From Cubamyces lactineus (Eukaryota; Basidiomycota; Agaricomycetes; Polyporales; Polyporaceae), in contig JACDTU010000016.1 of assembly GCA_022376465.1 (NCBI GenBank), positions 806,001 to 870,000 of the forward strand: DNA of 64,000 bases. Direction: 5' to 3'. Made by a program: the position numbers and the translations under genes. The stretch's first letter is position 1. Every line of letters begins with the position of its first letter. This document shows, piece after piece, positions 45,105 through 57,340 of the stretch. The notes below the pieces were generated by a model that was not told where the DNA came from, searched no databases, and worked only from the letters and a program-made list of their open reading frames with translations.

Positions 45105-47334
45105 TACGCTGGCTGCTCCCTATGCGTCTTTAAGTAGAAGGGGGCCCTGCGCGCGCCAGCTGTGATATGAAACTTCCACGGGCCACATGATCGAGATTGC
45201 GGGGCACTATGGCCATCCCAGTAGTGCGCGTTTAGCGTACGGCAGCGAAGCGAATATCCACACATTGATCAGAGTACATAACTCTCTCACTGTGCAGTCA
45301 GTGCAGTGCGGCGTCACCGATGTCGTGCCTGAATGCCGACACTTTGCCGGGCCGCTCGCCGTGTTTGAGAGAAGAAGCAGACCAGGAGACTCGCGGAGGA
45401 TCTGCCCGTCGTGGGTTCGTGTCTTCGCAACTATCGACGTACAGTTGCCGGCAGGAAGTCGGGTGAGCGAAGCTTGGCTTTCATGTTACGCCGGGCTAGA
45501 GTTCCGAAGAGCAAAAACTTGGCGCATTCGCGGCCCGCATCATGTTTGGATCGGAAACAGCTCGCCTCCTGCATTAAGCAACCACGACGCCCGTTGCATT
45601 TGGTATTTGCTACGCGAGACAGCTGGCGGCAGTCTAGGATAGGTGAATCGCTCGTTGAGGTGTCGAGCTGCAGAGCACCCGCGAGGACGTTTGTGCCAGA
45701 TAGTGTCATTCCTGGAGATCCCCTCGCGAACGAAAGGACGCTGAAGCCCATTAGCCCGATAATTCCCCTCCAGTAAGGCGCGAAAGGCGGGCCGGGAAAT
45801 CGTCAGTGTCAGTCTCGTGGAAGAGGTGTGGCACAGGTGATCTCGCGCCGAGGTATACTCACGAGAACCAGTATAGCCCCAAGTATAGTAGTTGTCGTCT
45901 AGTGATATCTTCGTCGGCCGCCCAGAGATGCACAGATGTCAGCGATATGCAGAGAGGTCTGACGAGACTATAAGAGGCAGGTAATCGGGGGTATTTGTTT
46001 CCCAGAGGTTCAGCGCCTCACGGTCGCCGCGAGGGTTGGTACGATTCTAGTGGAAGAAGTCAGGTCTTTCGGATAGCGGAGTTGTGTCTGGGCAATCACC
46101 TGCCCACGCCGCCCAAGATTGGGGCACATTCGATTCCAGGGTGAAGGGTGGATGCCTGGGAACTGCGCCGAGTCACTGCGGCGGATATGCAATATGATTC
46201 TCAACTATCCAACGCTCTTTGGGTACAGCGCGAGGCGTAAAGCTAGGCATGTCCTGACAGAGATATGCGGTTCCGGATCTAACTTGATGAGCGCGACGAC
46301 ACAGTGACAGCTGAGAGCTCTGGCCAAGTCGACATACCTCATCATCTTCAGACCATGCCAACTCGCGTGTTCTCGCACATATGTAGTTGTCGAATCATCC
46401 TGGAGAATGGCGATGGTCCTAGTACCACTAGTAGTCCAGGATCAAAATCATCGAAACGACTTGAGATGAGTGTAGTCGCGCGATTACGTCATCAGAGTGA
46501 GGATTCGAGCGCCTATCTCATCCCGGCGAGCCTGAGTCTCCGCGTCAGCTTGGACCAGGTCCATGCGCACGACAAGGCAGGATAAGGCCTGTATGGACTC
46601 GTCTTGCTCATGGTTATCTATCAGTACGTATTCTCTCCCAAAATATTCATGTTATAGACCTTGATTAACGAAAGATATAAGTTCGCCGAGCCTATCAGGC
46701 ATCGTGACGCAGACGCGCCCAGGCTGATGGTGGTACCCGCTCTTCTCTCATACGACTGCCCGCGGCCACCAGACTAACATCATGTAGCTGAGGCCTCTGG
46801 GAGAGAGGTAGACCTGATATGTACTGCGATAGTACCAGGGAAGCCTTTTATCTTGTCCAAGTCTAGACAAGGCCGCGGTGGCGATGCAGCGCCCGGAAAG
46901 ATCAGAGTATGCACGACGAGCTCTTCTTCTGTCCCGGGACCCACCTGCTCATTTCGACCCATTTGTTTCGCCGCAGACACGCCGTACGGTATCCGCCGAC
47001 TTGTCCAGCGTGATATTTGTCCGATAATGGGGTCCATATACGTCGCAACAGCTCGAGTGCCTGTCTCCTTCCGACACAATAAGCTGAATAAAGCGAATCT
47101 CGCTTAGCCTGCCGCTTGGACTCGTGCCCTTGTCTTCTGCACTTGCGCCACCCGACCAGGGAAGCATCCAAGAGTCGGAGATGGGTGGCGGTGCCCCTTA
47201 ACTTCCTCGTCCGCCACCCGCCGCTCATTCCCACCTATTCTCTCCCTCACCCCTCCATCTCCTCCTCTACCATATGCCCAAGGCAGAGTCCTTCCACTCG
47301 CCCAAGACACTCCGATTTTGACTCGTACACCTAG
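45105..47334. other. intergenic, 2.2 kb without a supportable gene
   Basis: Divergent region between the sugar transporter and the large disordered-protein gene. Several 60-150 codon frames exist on both strands (for example 45187-45642 plus and 46902-47234 minus) but overlap in conflicting frames and lack motifs or splice order. The 5' exon(s) and promoter of the large plus-strand gene must lie near the right end. Confidence 0.5.
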
Positions 47335-50300
47335 GCAAGAAGATTAAGTCCTGGAAATACCAAGACGGCAACATCATGTGCGATTGTCTCCTGGGATCTC
47401 AATGCCGTTTGTTAATCCGCATATCGCAGGCCCACCCCCGATGAGACAAACGATGTGCCAGAGCAGCAGCCGGAGGATCCAATCCTCAACGGCTTACTTT
47501 CGAGACTAGGAATCCGCTCGAAATCGCGTTCGCCAAGCCCCGATGCACACTCGTATGTGGTCGACGCCACCGTCGATACCATGTTAGCGCCCGCTGACAT
47601 TCCTATCCTACATCTTCGACAGAGGCGGGAAGAAGCGCACCAGGAAGGTTCGGATCCACCTGCCGCGCTACGATCCCATGATCAGGTCGAAACGGCAGAA
47701 GGACGAACGATGTGAACGCAACGCCACATTACCACAACCCAGCCGAGCCAGCGATCCAGAGACCTGGAACGAGAGGCATTCGACTCGGGATTTGGTGGCC
47801 AGCGTTTGCAAAGCGTCCTCAGGGGCTCAGAGCTCCGCCCCGTCGCCCCACGGCGCTGCTCTTGCGAAGACGCAGTCATACAGTCCCGCCTCTACTTCGA
47901 GTGTTGAGCAGAGCTACTGGAGGCCTCAGACCTGGGAGACACACGATGCGGAATTCCCATGCGACAACTTGACGGAAACTGCAAGCTCCGTTTCCGAAGT
48001 GCGCGATTACACCGGGATGGCAGAGACATGGCCGCTGCCACGTGCTCCGACTCCAGCCCAAGGCTTGTTGCACCCCTCTTCCGACCCAGACTCACCTCTG
48101 TATCATGGAATAGCCTTGCAGGGCCTGTGCGAAGAGGACCCGTCTTTTGCCCCGCTGTTGCGCAACGTACTACCCACGATTCAGCTCTCCGAAGCCGATC
48201 CATACTCGGAAGGCCTCCGTGCCTCGTCTCATCAACGAGAGGAAGACCAAGGGGCAGACGCCGACGAGGACATCGACGATGACGAAGGCGAAGGCGAAGA
48301 TGAAGACGAAGACGAGAATGGCGAAGATGACGACGAGGATGCCGACGAAAAGGACGAACTTGACGAGGACGAGGAGAAGCTGGCTCCTCGATCAGAGACA
48401 CACGCTTCGCATGAGCCCGCAGGGGTCTCTGTGGCCTACACATCGCCAGCGGTCGATCCTGATCCTAATCTGGTACCAACTCAACCCAACAGTCCCGTCC
48501 TTGGCTACTGTGGCGCGGCTCTTCTCTCTGCATCCATCTCTAACGCGCAAGCTTCGCACTTAGCACAGCTCACCGAAGCAGAGGTGGGCTCTATCCTCAG
48601 CGATGCGGCTGCGATAGCTCGCAGTGAGGCGGACGTAGTCCTCCAGGAACGACACGGATTACAAGCGCCCGTGCCGTTGCGACATACATCTCCCCCGTTT
48701 TCAAGCGAATACGATGCAGAACGGGGTGCTGAGCACCCTGGGCTGCCAGCGATCGTTGTCGCTTCTCCCACTCCTCCTCATCGAGATTCGCCGTCGACGC
48801 CACCGGCCGGCCTATCCTACCTTGCTCCGACTCCCGTGCGGACAAGAGGACGGCCAAGGAAAACCGTAGTGGATTACTTCGACGAGGAGATCCAGGAGCA
48901 GGAGACCCAGCAGCGCGCAACACTACCTGTTGTCACGCCACCGCCTACGAGTACGCCACCCCAAGTGCCGGGAGGGCTCTGGGCGAATATGGATAAGCAA
49001 TCCATCACGGTATGTGGATCTGCTTGTATGTTTGGGTAACCTGGAGGGTCTGATATTGAGCTCCGCTACCCTGCCCTAATGTAGGCCCTACCTCCTACTT
49101 CCTCCCCCTCCTTCGACATGTTCGCCACCCACAACATGTCGTCCGCCTACGACTACTATTCCTCTGTAGTTCCCCCGTCCTACCAGGCTGATATCTCCTC
49201 GTTGTGCGGCTTCGCGATGTCGAGACCAGACACAATTTTCAACAGCGCAGAGGACGACAGCATGGACGTGCGCGAAGACTCCTTCGCTGGACCCCTCATC
49301 ACCTACCAATATCCGTCTGACCCTCCTGCACGTCCACCCCTACCTCCACCACCGCCACCGCCCTCTTCGCACCCCATCTTGCTCCCAACCATTCCCCAGA
49401 TCCATATCCTCCCTCCCGTCGTTCCGCATCAACTAACGCCACAACCCCTCTACACTCCGTTCGTCGCTACAAGCAACTACCAATCTGGCGGGGACATGGA
49501 ACTTGATGGTCCCGAACCCCTCGGCATGGATTGGGCTGAGGTAGAGACCGACGTCGAGATGACTCAGGTGCTCGAGGAGACTTATCATCCCACCTACCAT
49601 CCGATTGCGATGCCGGCACACATCTACGCTCCTGAGCAACAGGTTGTCCTCGACGCCACAGTAGCTCGCGTGGACCCCGCGCCACCTGCGACGATTCCCA
49701 ACGATGCGCTAGCAGTCTATTCCGACTCTTTCGACGCCACCTCGTCTCCCGCCACTCTGGTTGCTCTTGACGCCACATCCGTTCCGGAGGCCGTACACCC
49801 CCAGACTGAGCTCGATACGGCTCCTCGGCATGCCGACACCATCGACCCCTCCAACTCTCCTCCGTCTGACGCCAACGCCGTCGCTGTGACCACTTCAGTC
49901 CCGGACGCCACCCCAGCTGCTGAGGCCTCGACAGACCTTACGCCTGCCATTGGCGACGCACCATCTATCGCGGCTATAGCTCCGGCGCCGCCTCCGCTGC
50001 CTGTCGTTGCAGTGGTTGTTCCAACCCTCGACTACCTCGCGCCGCCACCGGGTGAAGTGGAGGCTAGTACAGTTGACTCTCAGACTGATGACGACGATGA
50101 AGATGACGATGATGAAGATGATCCATCTCAGTGGGAAGTGGTTGTCGCACCGCTTACCCAGTCTCAGCCTGTCGAGCAGCCTGCAGAAGCTAGTCAGGCG
50201 TTCGCTCAAGTCGCCGAGCCCATAAATAGGGCACCAACTGAGATTCCACCTGCGCCAGTGGAAGAGGTCGCACGTACGCCTACACCACAACCCTCACTCC

Positions 50301-53300
50301 CAACGCCTTCCCCGCCATCGGCATCGGCTACTGCTGTAGACACGTCCGACGCTCAACGTCGGCTTGCGGAGACTGCTCGAGTCTCTGGAGGACCCTACTC
50401 GCGCAGAGGGGGGCCTTCGGGTTGGAGAAGGGCGATAATGGAACGAGAGAGGAGTAAGAAATTGATCGAATCGATCAAAGCGTGAGCCTACACCTCTTGC
50501 ATGCATGTCTGATCTCGACTGATGACCGTGGCCGAATTAGGGACTTGGGCTTGATGGACGAGTCGCCTCGAGAGCAGCGCGGTGGCACACCTGCTACGAC
50601 GACCCAGCCACGTCCCACACCCGCAAGTACGACAGACTGTGCCATGGACCATGAGCCGGCCGAACAAGACGTTCCTGCGCTACGTCTCGACAAAGGCAAA
50701 GGCAGGGACACTAATCCCACTAGCCATGTTCCGGAGGTACCAATGTCGGACGTACCACCAATCGCACCAGAGATCTCCGAAGAGCTGGTCAAGAGCCTGC
50801 TTACGCCGGAGGAACTAGCACTTAACAGCAATCCAACAATCTGGGCGCAATTCCGGCCTCTGAAGTCCCCGTCCGCGCCGCGTCCCGCAGCACGAGACCT
50901 CGACAAGCCCGGATCCAGCCGTCAGCACGGCTCTAACGCTATGCAGGATGTTCCTGCGGTTCAAGTCGGCTCGATTGTGAAGAGCGCGAGCCTCTCGTAC
51001 GTTGTTTACCCCTAGCTACGTACATGAGCTCATATGGGACCAACACGCAGCCCTGCGCGTGACAAGGGTCACGACGCCTTACCTTTGCCTGGGAAGTCCC
51101 TCGTGGATGTGCCGGCAGTATCCCACGTGCAGCCTCAGCACACAGCCGTCGAAGTGGAGAAAAGTCGCCCCGCGCCTGGTCCCCTGGACTGGGACGATGA
51201 GGTCCTTACCACGTCTCCCATCGCCGAGAAATGGCAGCCAATAGTGCCCTCTCCCGTCAAAGACGTTTTCGGGTACGTGTTGTCCCAGATGACAGCACAT
51301 TTTTGTTGCTAATGCATGTAAGTTCACCGTCTAGCTTCGCTTCAAAGCCATCGGTCGAAGACACGCTCGCAAAGCCTACATCGGTTCCAGCTTCTGGTCT
51401 TGACGCCTTAGCTGCTGCTGCTTCGTCAATCGAAGTGTCCGCCTACACAATGGAACGCGATGATGACGACGATGAAGACTTCCCCGAGCCTCTCTGGAAA
51501 CGGTCTGTATCGAAGCCTACCGTCCCGAAAGAGCAGCGACCTATGCGTCAGTTGCCCAAGAGAGCTGCCAAACGAAACCCGACGTCGAGCTATTCATCGC
51601 TCGCCGGTGCCCTGGATGAAAGCCGTGTGCTCCCCTCTGCTGCAGATGTGGGCGCTGCTTCTGAACCACCCGCCTCGAGCGTCACCCCATCCGAACCGGA
51701 GCCTCCTTCCTCTGGGTCCCAGGCTGTGCCCGAACAAGATGAAGGGGAGAGGCCGCCGAGTCCTTGCATATCACTCTACTCCGAGGATGGGGAGCCCGCA
51801 CATCGCATCGTGAACAATATCGCCGAGCAGCCGGCTGCGGTGCCGATGGCCGACCTTGAGCAGTCGATCGATGACAAGAGCAGTGACAAAGAAGCTAACG
51901 AGTCCCCGCAGGATGCGAGGGCGGTATCTGCACCATCGTCCACACTGTCGTCGTCCCAGGATAGATCTGCAGACGAACATGACGTCGCACTGGCTCTTTT
52001 GTCCTTCGGAGCTGCAAGTACCTCATCCGAAGTGCTCTCTTTGTCCAAGGAGGCCACGGATCTCTCCCCCACAGTTGAGCTGCAGCAGCTTGGCAGTGAC
52101 GCGCACGAGACTCCGAGCGCGGAGGAGGAGCGACTGCCTTGGTCGCCACCCGCTTGTGTCTCTCCTCCCGTCTTCGACGGGGTTGAGGAGCAGGATGTTG
52201 CAGAAACATCCGCTCTCGATTCAATGGATACCGCGATCGAATCTACCTTATCCCAGGTAACGGACGAGACCATACGAAGGCTCGAGAACTACATCAAGCG
52301 AGCAAATGATACGGTTATTCTCCAGTCCGCTCAAATGCGCGAACTGAACGGTACCATGCCAATGGTGTTCGACGGAGTGCATGCGTCCGGTAAGAGGATT
52401 GAGTTCGCTGTCTTCTTTCACCAGAGCTGACCAGTTCTCCAGTGAATGACCTCTCGGAGGTTAATCACACACTACCAGAAGAGCCCATGACAGGTCAAAT
52501 CGAAGTTTTCGATACCCAGGACGCTACTATCAGTGACGCCATCCCTAGCTCCGAGGCCGAGTTTGAAGCCATTCTTGATGTAGCCATGGCCCAGGATGAG
52601 ACGCTCTGGCCGGCCCCGTCTATCGTCGCAATGGAGCCGGATGCTAGCTCATCATCGACGTGGGACCTGTCCTCCTGGAAGACCTCTCGCGACGAGGGGG
52701 GAAGGATGTACCTCGACGCCGACTTCTCCGAAGTCGACAAAGTGTTCGACGCGATCTTTGCTCCACCCTCCGATATCGCTGCGCCTGCGGCTAACTGCTC
52801 TGCCGACGATACCCCTGTTGCTCCTGCCAGCCAGGATGTCTCATCCATTCCTCAGGCCGAGCAAGAACACGTACTCTCTCTGGAGACCGAGACTCTCGCA
52901 GAAGTCCACGAAGTCGAGCAAATCCTCTTCTCGTCAGAGGGCGGGATGCAAGCTAGCGACGCCGCAGATACTAGAGCCTCTGGCGCGTATGAGGTAGCAA
53001 GTCACTCAGGGCCGGCATCGCAGTCGGCAATGGCTACGGGCAAGGATGAGGATGCTCAAGCCGAAGAAGCGTCTCCCGCGGCCAACGTCGTAGACGCAGA
53101 AGAAGTGACCAAGGACCCGAGGACTGAGGACTCGGTAAGAGCCGCCATTGGCGCTCCCGACGTCTTGTCCTTCGAGGGTCCCCTCTCTTCTCCATCACAA
53201 GACTGTCCGAGGGATCATGATGGTCCTTCGTACAATGTCCCTCCGGTCGAACCTGAGGTCACGCCAGACTCGGGCACGACCACCGCAGACACAGCGGTCT

Positions 53301-54944
53301 CCGAGGCAGGCGAATGCGGCGTAGCTGAGATCCGCGCTACCCCGGTCACCAACCCTCCTGCTTCAACTGAGGCAGAGGCACCGGACCTCATCTCCTTCGA
53401 CGACCCCCCGGTCGATCTCCAACCTGTCGCTCAGATCTCTCCGCCCGAGCAACCGACACCTGCCGTCCTCGAGTCCTCGCCTGCCGCTTGTCCCTCAAGC
53501 TTAGATGACCAGCCAGCTCCTTCGGAGCAAGAGCTACCTACTATTGTCATCACCGCGCCATCTGAGTGCGGGGAACCTGAGGGAGTTGACTTGGAGCCAG
53601 AGACGCCTCCGCCAGCGGAGGAACACGAGCCCTCGCCCTCCGGATCCGAGAGCGAACAGAGTGTCGAGCCATGCTCAAGTCCTTCACCGTCTCCTCCCTC
53701 GTCCCCGACCCGACCGCGGCGCATTAGAGCAAGCCTGCCTCCTGCTGTATCCAAGAACGTCCTTCGGTTCATTCTGGGAGGGGAGGCTTCGGAGCTTCCC
53801 CCGTCGCCTTACCAGAAGCTGACTCGCGCGGAGCGCCGTGTCAAGACGCGGCAATCCCGCAGGAAGCGGAGAGACCAGCTCAGGAACGTTCCCGAGGCGC
53901 TCCTCGACGAGATCGTCTCGTCGGAGATGAGTAGCAGCGCGTCTGACTCGCCGTCGTCAGAGGTAAGCTTCATCGCGCATGTAATCATACGCAGCGCAAG
54001 TCCTGACCCGATCTCTGCAGAGCGATTCAAGCCCTAGTCCTACTAGGGGCATTGAGGAGCCTCTTGTACCCTACTGGTACGTCACGCATGTGAGGCGAGT
54101 GGCGGAAGAGGCATATGCCCACGCTCCTCGGCCGATTGCCCCTGCGCTCCCTGCGCTACCGTCGCCGCCTCGCGTAGAGCGCGAAGTCAAAGTGAAGGCC
54201 GTCCAGACGGACAGTGCTTTAGTTCCGGAACTGCTGCCAAGGGTGCCGAGACCCTATCGCTCGCTTCCGAGCCGTCCATTGTTACGCCCGCCTCAGCCTG
54301 CGCCAGAGGTGCGTTCATGCAATCGTGTAGACACGTTCGGCTTTGTGCTCATTCATGACATCACGTAGCCCCAGCCAAAGGCGGGAAGCACTACTCATGT
54401 CGGGTGGGACAAGAGGCCCGCAGTTCCGCGTACGACCACTGCGGAAGAGGACACGCGCGACTCGAAGACAGAGCAGACATCCCGTCATTCCAAGAGCGAG
54501 AAGAACCGCTCATCCGCGTCGACAAAGACGGCTTCTCGCTCGAGATGGGATGCCCCTCCTCGTGCATTTACCCAGCCGACCGTTCCTCCTGTGACACGGA
54601 GGAGGAGGGGCCCTCGCCCTGGCTGCTTCTCAGCCAACGTCGATTCGGACGACGAACCCGACTCTGCTCCGCCTCGCCCTCCGACCCGCTGTCCGTCCCC
54701 TGCCCCCGCAGCATCCCCGGCGTCCGATGCCAGCGCCGAGTCAAGTCAAGTCGTCGTGGGTAGTATCTCGGTCACCTCCCGCGTTGGACACGACGAGAAC
54801 GGCAGGTGGGGCACCGGCATAGCCGTCAGGCTGTGGCTCGCTTCTTTCTATTTCTCTTTGCTTTGGATCTCGCTATCGATCTTCCGGTTTGTTGTGCAGA
54901 GTGTGTACGGGGGTGTAGACTTCCTCTCGGACTTGTATCGTTAG
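47335..54944 (+). CDS. very large disordered protein with C-terminal hydrophobic segment
   Basis: One gene of at least 2,350 codons, not recognised. Exons followed in frame: 47335-47377, 47430-47552, 47623-49009, 49085-50481, 50541-50996, 51051-51272, 51335-52389, 52443-53962, 54021-54308, 54369-54944. The first listed exon follows a CTAG acceptor and has no start codon, so the true start lies upstream and was not found. Nearly all of the protein is low-complexity, rich in Pro, Ser, Ala, Glu and Asp, with acidic runs at 48,240-48,390 and 50,085-50,125. Ordered-looking parts are few: GKKIKSWKYQDGN at the start, VPYWYVTHVRRVAEEAYAHA near 54,080 and a basic patch TRRRRGPRPG. It ends with SFYFSLLWISLSIFRFVVQS, which could anchor it in a membrane. 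Function unknown. Confidence 0.7.
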
Positions 54945-55423
54945 TATCTGTGTGTTTGTGTACCGTGTGCCGTCGTCGTCGTATTGCTCCTCGCTCATCG
55001 TTGTTGTACTTTTGCTTGTACTGTACTGGTATCTGTGCTGTCCTGTATCGTCTGCTTGTTTCCCTGTTGTGTTGGGCTTTGTATCGTGCAATTGATTGGT
55101 CTCGGATTTGGTGCTGCTCTCTTTCTAGTCACAAGACGTGCGTCTCTGATATATCGGCTTCACAGGCTCTCAGAGGTAGGGTAACTGAGCCGACAGTCTT
55201 CTCAGATTGGCTTGGAGGATACACTGGCTTAAATCTACTGTATGTGATTCGGCAGATGATCCTGCAATACTTCGGCACTACATCCCCCGTAAGTTGAGAG
55301 GTTGGGAATACGCACGAGCATACACTGGAGCACTTGTCCTACAATAAATACATAAGTACTGACCCAAAGCGTAGCCCGCTAACCGACCAACACTCTACCC
55401 AAGCTGACTCCACAAAGCCCGCG
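54945..55423. other. convergent intergenic region
   Basis: Between the stop codons of the large plus-strand gene and F-box copy 4. T/G-rich sequence just after the stop (54,950-55,130) fits a 3' untranslated region. No gene. Confidence 0.5.
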
Positions 55424-56722
55424 TTAGACCATTAAGACATCTATATCCACCCCTGCTTGAGTAAATTCCGCCAACATCGAGATAAACCTCCCTTTATCCA
55501 CGTCAAATTGCTCCAGTGCCCCCTCAAGACCTCGGTCGCCATACAAAGTGCGCACCGTGTCCACAACCACGAAGCGGAATTCCAGACGTGCAAACTTCGG
55601 GTAGCGTCGCGCGCCGGAGCTGAATTCCCCTAAGATTGTCTGCGCGAGACGTTGGTATACCGCTTCAAAGTCCAAGAGCCAGCTGAGCGGTTGGGAGAAC
55701 ACCAAGGATAGTTGCTCGAGGTCGGGGAAGGGAGGGGTGTGGGACGAGAGGAGATCGGAAAGCTTATCGAGGTAGTAAGGGGAAATAGCGGAGGCGGCAA
55801 GGGCCACGTGGTTGACATCCATGGCGGATATATATTCCTTGAGGAAGAAGCAGGCCAAGCAGTCGTACTGAATGCACAGGGAGCGCAATGCGCCAGCACG
55901 AGGAAGCTCGGAGAAAACATGGTCCATATGCGAGCCTGAGAGGAGCACAGCAGTGAGGGAGGAGGTTAGAGCTGTATGCTGCATCAATGAAGAGCTGATT
56001 GACATACGGCCATCTACGTCGATCGCACCGTCTTCTGTCAGGTCACTGAGTACGATGCCGAAGTGATCCAGCTGAGGGGCGAAAGAGGGTACGCCAGGCC
56101 CCTTGTTGGTATCCTCCTCAGCAAGGCCCATCCGTAGGTCCAGAGACTTCAATGACGAGGAATGCCTCGAACTCTCGAGTGTTGATAGCATCTGTCGATA
56201 TGTTGTGCCCAGTATCTCGCCACCAACCACAGAGAACTTGACGAGACGGGGAAGCAGCACGGTGTCGGGATGCTCATGCACTATACTTCCCGTGAAACCG
56301 TGATCGACTCCAATATCGTTCAAGCGAAACTCCTCGAGGGACGGGAGGATATCGATGGCAGCGAGGAGATGAGGAATTTCAGAGGAGTTGATACTACAGA
56401 GCGTCAACGACCGGAGGGACGGGAAGGATTCGCAGAAGCTGACGGCGATATCGGGCGCATCGACAGAATGCTGGAAGTCGAAAGATGCGGAGCGAATGTA
56501 ACGGCCAATGTCAGGGTTGAGGGCGAGTAGTTCGCGGGCACGACTGAACAGAAGGGACTTTTCCTGGTTGGTCATACTGATCTTGACGTCTCGCCAGATG
56601 AGCGACCGGGAGATAGGAAGGAGACCCTGGCACACAAGAGAGCATGTGGCAAGCGTAGGGAAATCACCATCGAGGAAATGAATCGAGTGTTCGATGAGCT
56701 CGATGGGCATACGCGACGACAT
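55424..56722 (-). CDS. F-box/LRR-like protein, copy 4
   Basis: Fourth local family member, 408 residues when spliced. F-box core MPIELIEHSIHFLDGD, then ATCSLVCQGLLPISRSLIWRDV, and leucine-rich stretches (LRSLTLCSIN, LKSLDLRMGL, LEQLSLVFSQP). Exons 56722-56008 and 55935-55424. The 72-nt intron (56007-55936, GTATGT...CTCAG) is at the family position but is unusual: its length is a multiple of three and it has no stop, so an unspliced transcript stays open and adds 24 residues. The frame also continues upstream to an ATG at 56797; 56722 is chosen by comparison with the paralogs. Confidence 0.82.
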   Translation of the reverse strand: MSSRMPIELIEHSIHFLDGDFPTLATCSLVCQGLLPISRSLIWRDVKISMTNQEKSLLFSRARELLALNPDIGRYIRSASFDFQHSVDAPDIAVSFCESFPSLRSLTLCSINSSEIPHLLAAIDILPSLEEFRLNDIGVDHGFTGSIVHEHPDTVLLPRLVKFSVVGGEILGTTYRQMLSTLESSRHSSSLKSLDLRMGLAEEDTNKGPGVPSFAPQLDHFGIVLSDLTEDGAIDVDGRMSISSSLMQHTALTSSLTAVLLSGSHMDHVFSELPRAGALRSLCIQYDCLACFFLKEYISAMDVNHVALAASAISPYYLDKLSDLLSSHTPPFPDLEQLSLVFSQPLSWLLDFEAVYQRLAQTILGEFSSGARRYPKFARLEFRFVVVDTVRTLYGDRGLEGALEQFDVDKGRFISMLAEFTQAGVDIDVLMV

Positions 56723-57340
56723 GGTGTGCTGGTGAAGGATCAGTGGGGATGGTTTGCAGCAAAGAGAGACGACCCAGCACAAAGTGGTAATAAGCAACTA
56801 GATGCGATGCGCGCAGCACGTCTGCGGCACCACACACAGCATGATTGTTACAGCTCGCTCGTAGAAAACATACAATCAAGCAGTTTCGTCGAGATCCTAG
56901 CGAAGGGTGCGCTCCACGGGAGTATTCAAGTAGTTCGCCCGCCAATTTTCACGAGACGGATTGCACGGCAGAGCAGCACCGATGCGGGGCAAGCCTCTAG
57001 TCCAGACTTTCCGAGGATAGAACACATCCCAAGCGTATAGAGAGGGGCACAACTGCGTCGAGGCGATTATGGAAGCCTGTTTGCATCGACCAAGATAACG
57101 AGGACATCGAGGATGAGGAGAAAGCAGACATACTTAGCCGTGCTAAGACCTGCAGTGCACGGGGCGCGACTTAGTGGGTTAGGGTTCGACCGCGGGTTTG
57201 TGGCACGTGACTAAACACGCCTGCGTTTTCGCGACGGTCGTCGTGCAGCGCACGCGCATCCTCCCCGCCACCTTCCGTCTCACTGCTTTGCTAACTCGAA
57301 TCTAAAGTGCATCGTATACTACATGCCTGTGACGGAATAA
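56723..57340. other. divergent intergenic region
   Basis: Upstream of F-box copy 4 (-) and of the hypothetical gene at 57341 (+), so it carries both promoters. No gene seen. Confidence 0.5.

Noticed and set aside
45187..47234. Possible genes in the 2-kb gap left of the large disordered-protein gene
   Set aside because: Open frames conflict on both strands, with no motif, no consistent splice sites and no family resemblance.
47274..47321. ATG at 47274 as the start of the large disordered protein
   Set aside because: A TGA follows after 15 codons, and no donor in that stretch joins in the right phase to the exon at 47335.
57180..57225. GGTTCGA-like T-arm near 57190 as another tRNA
   Set aside because: No matching acceptor, D or anticodon arms around it.
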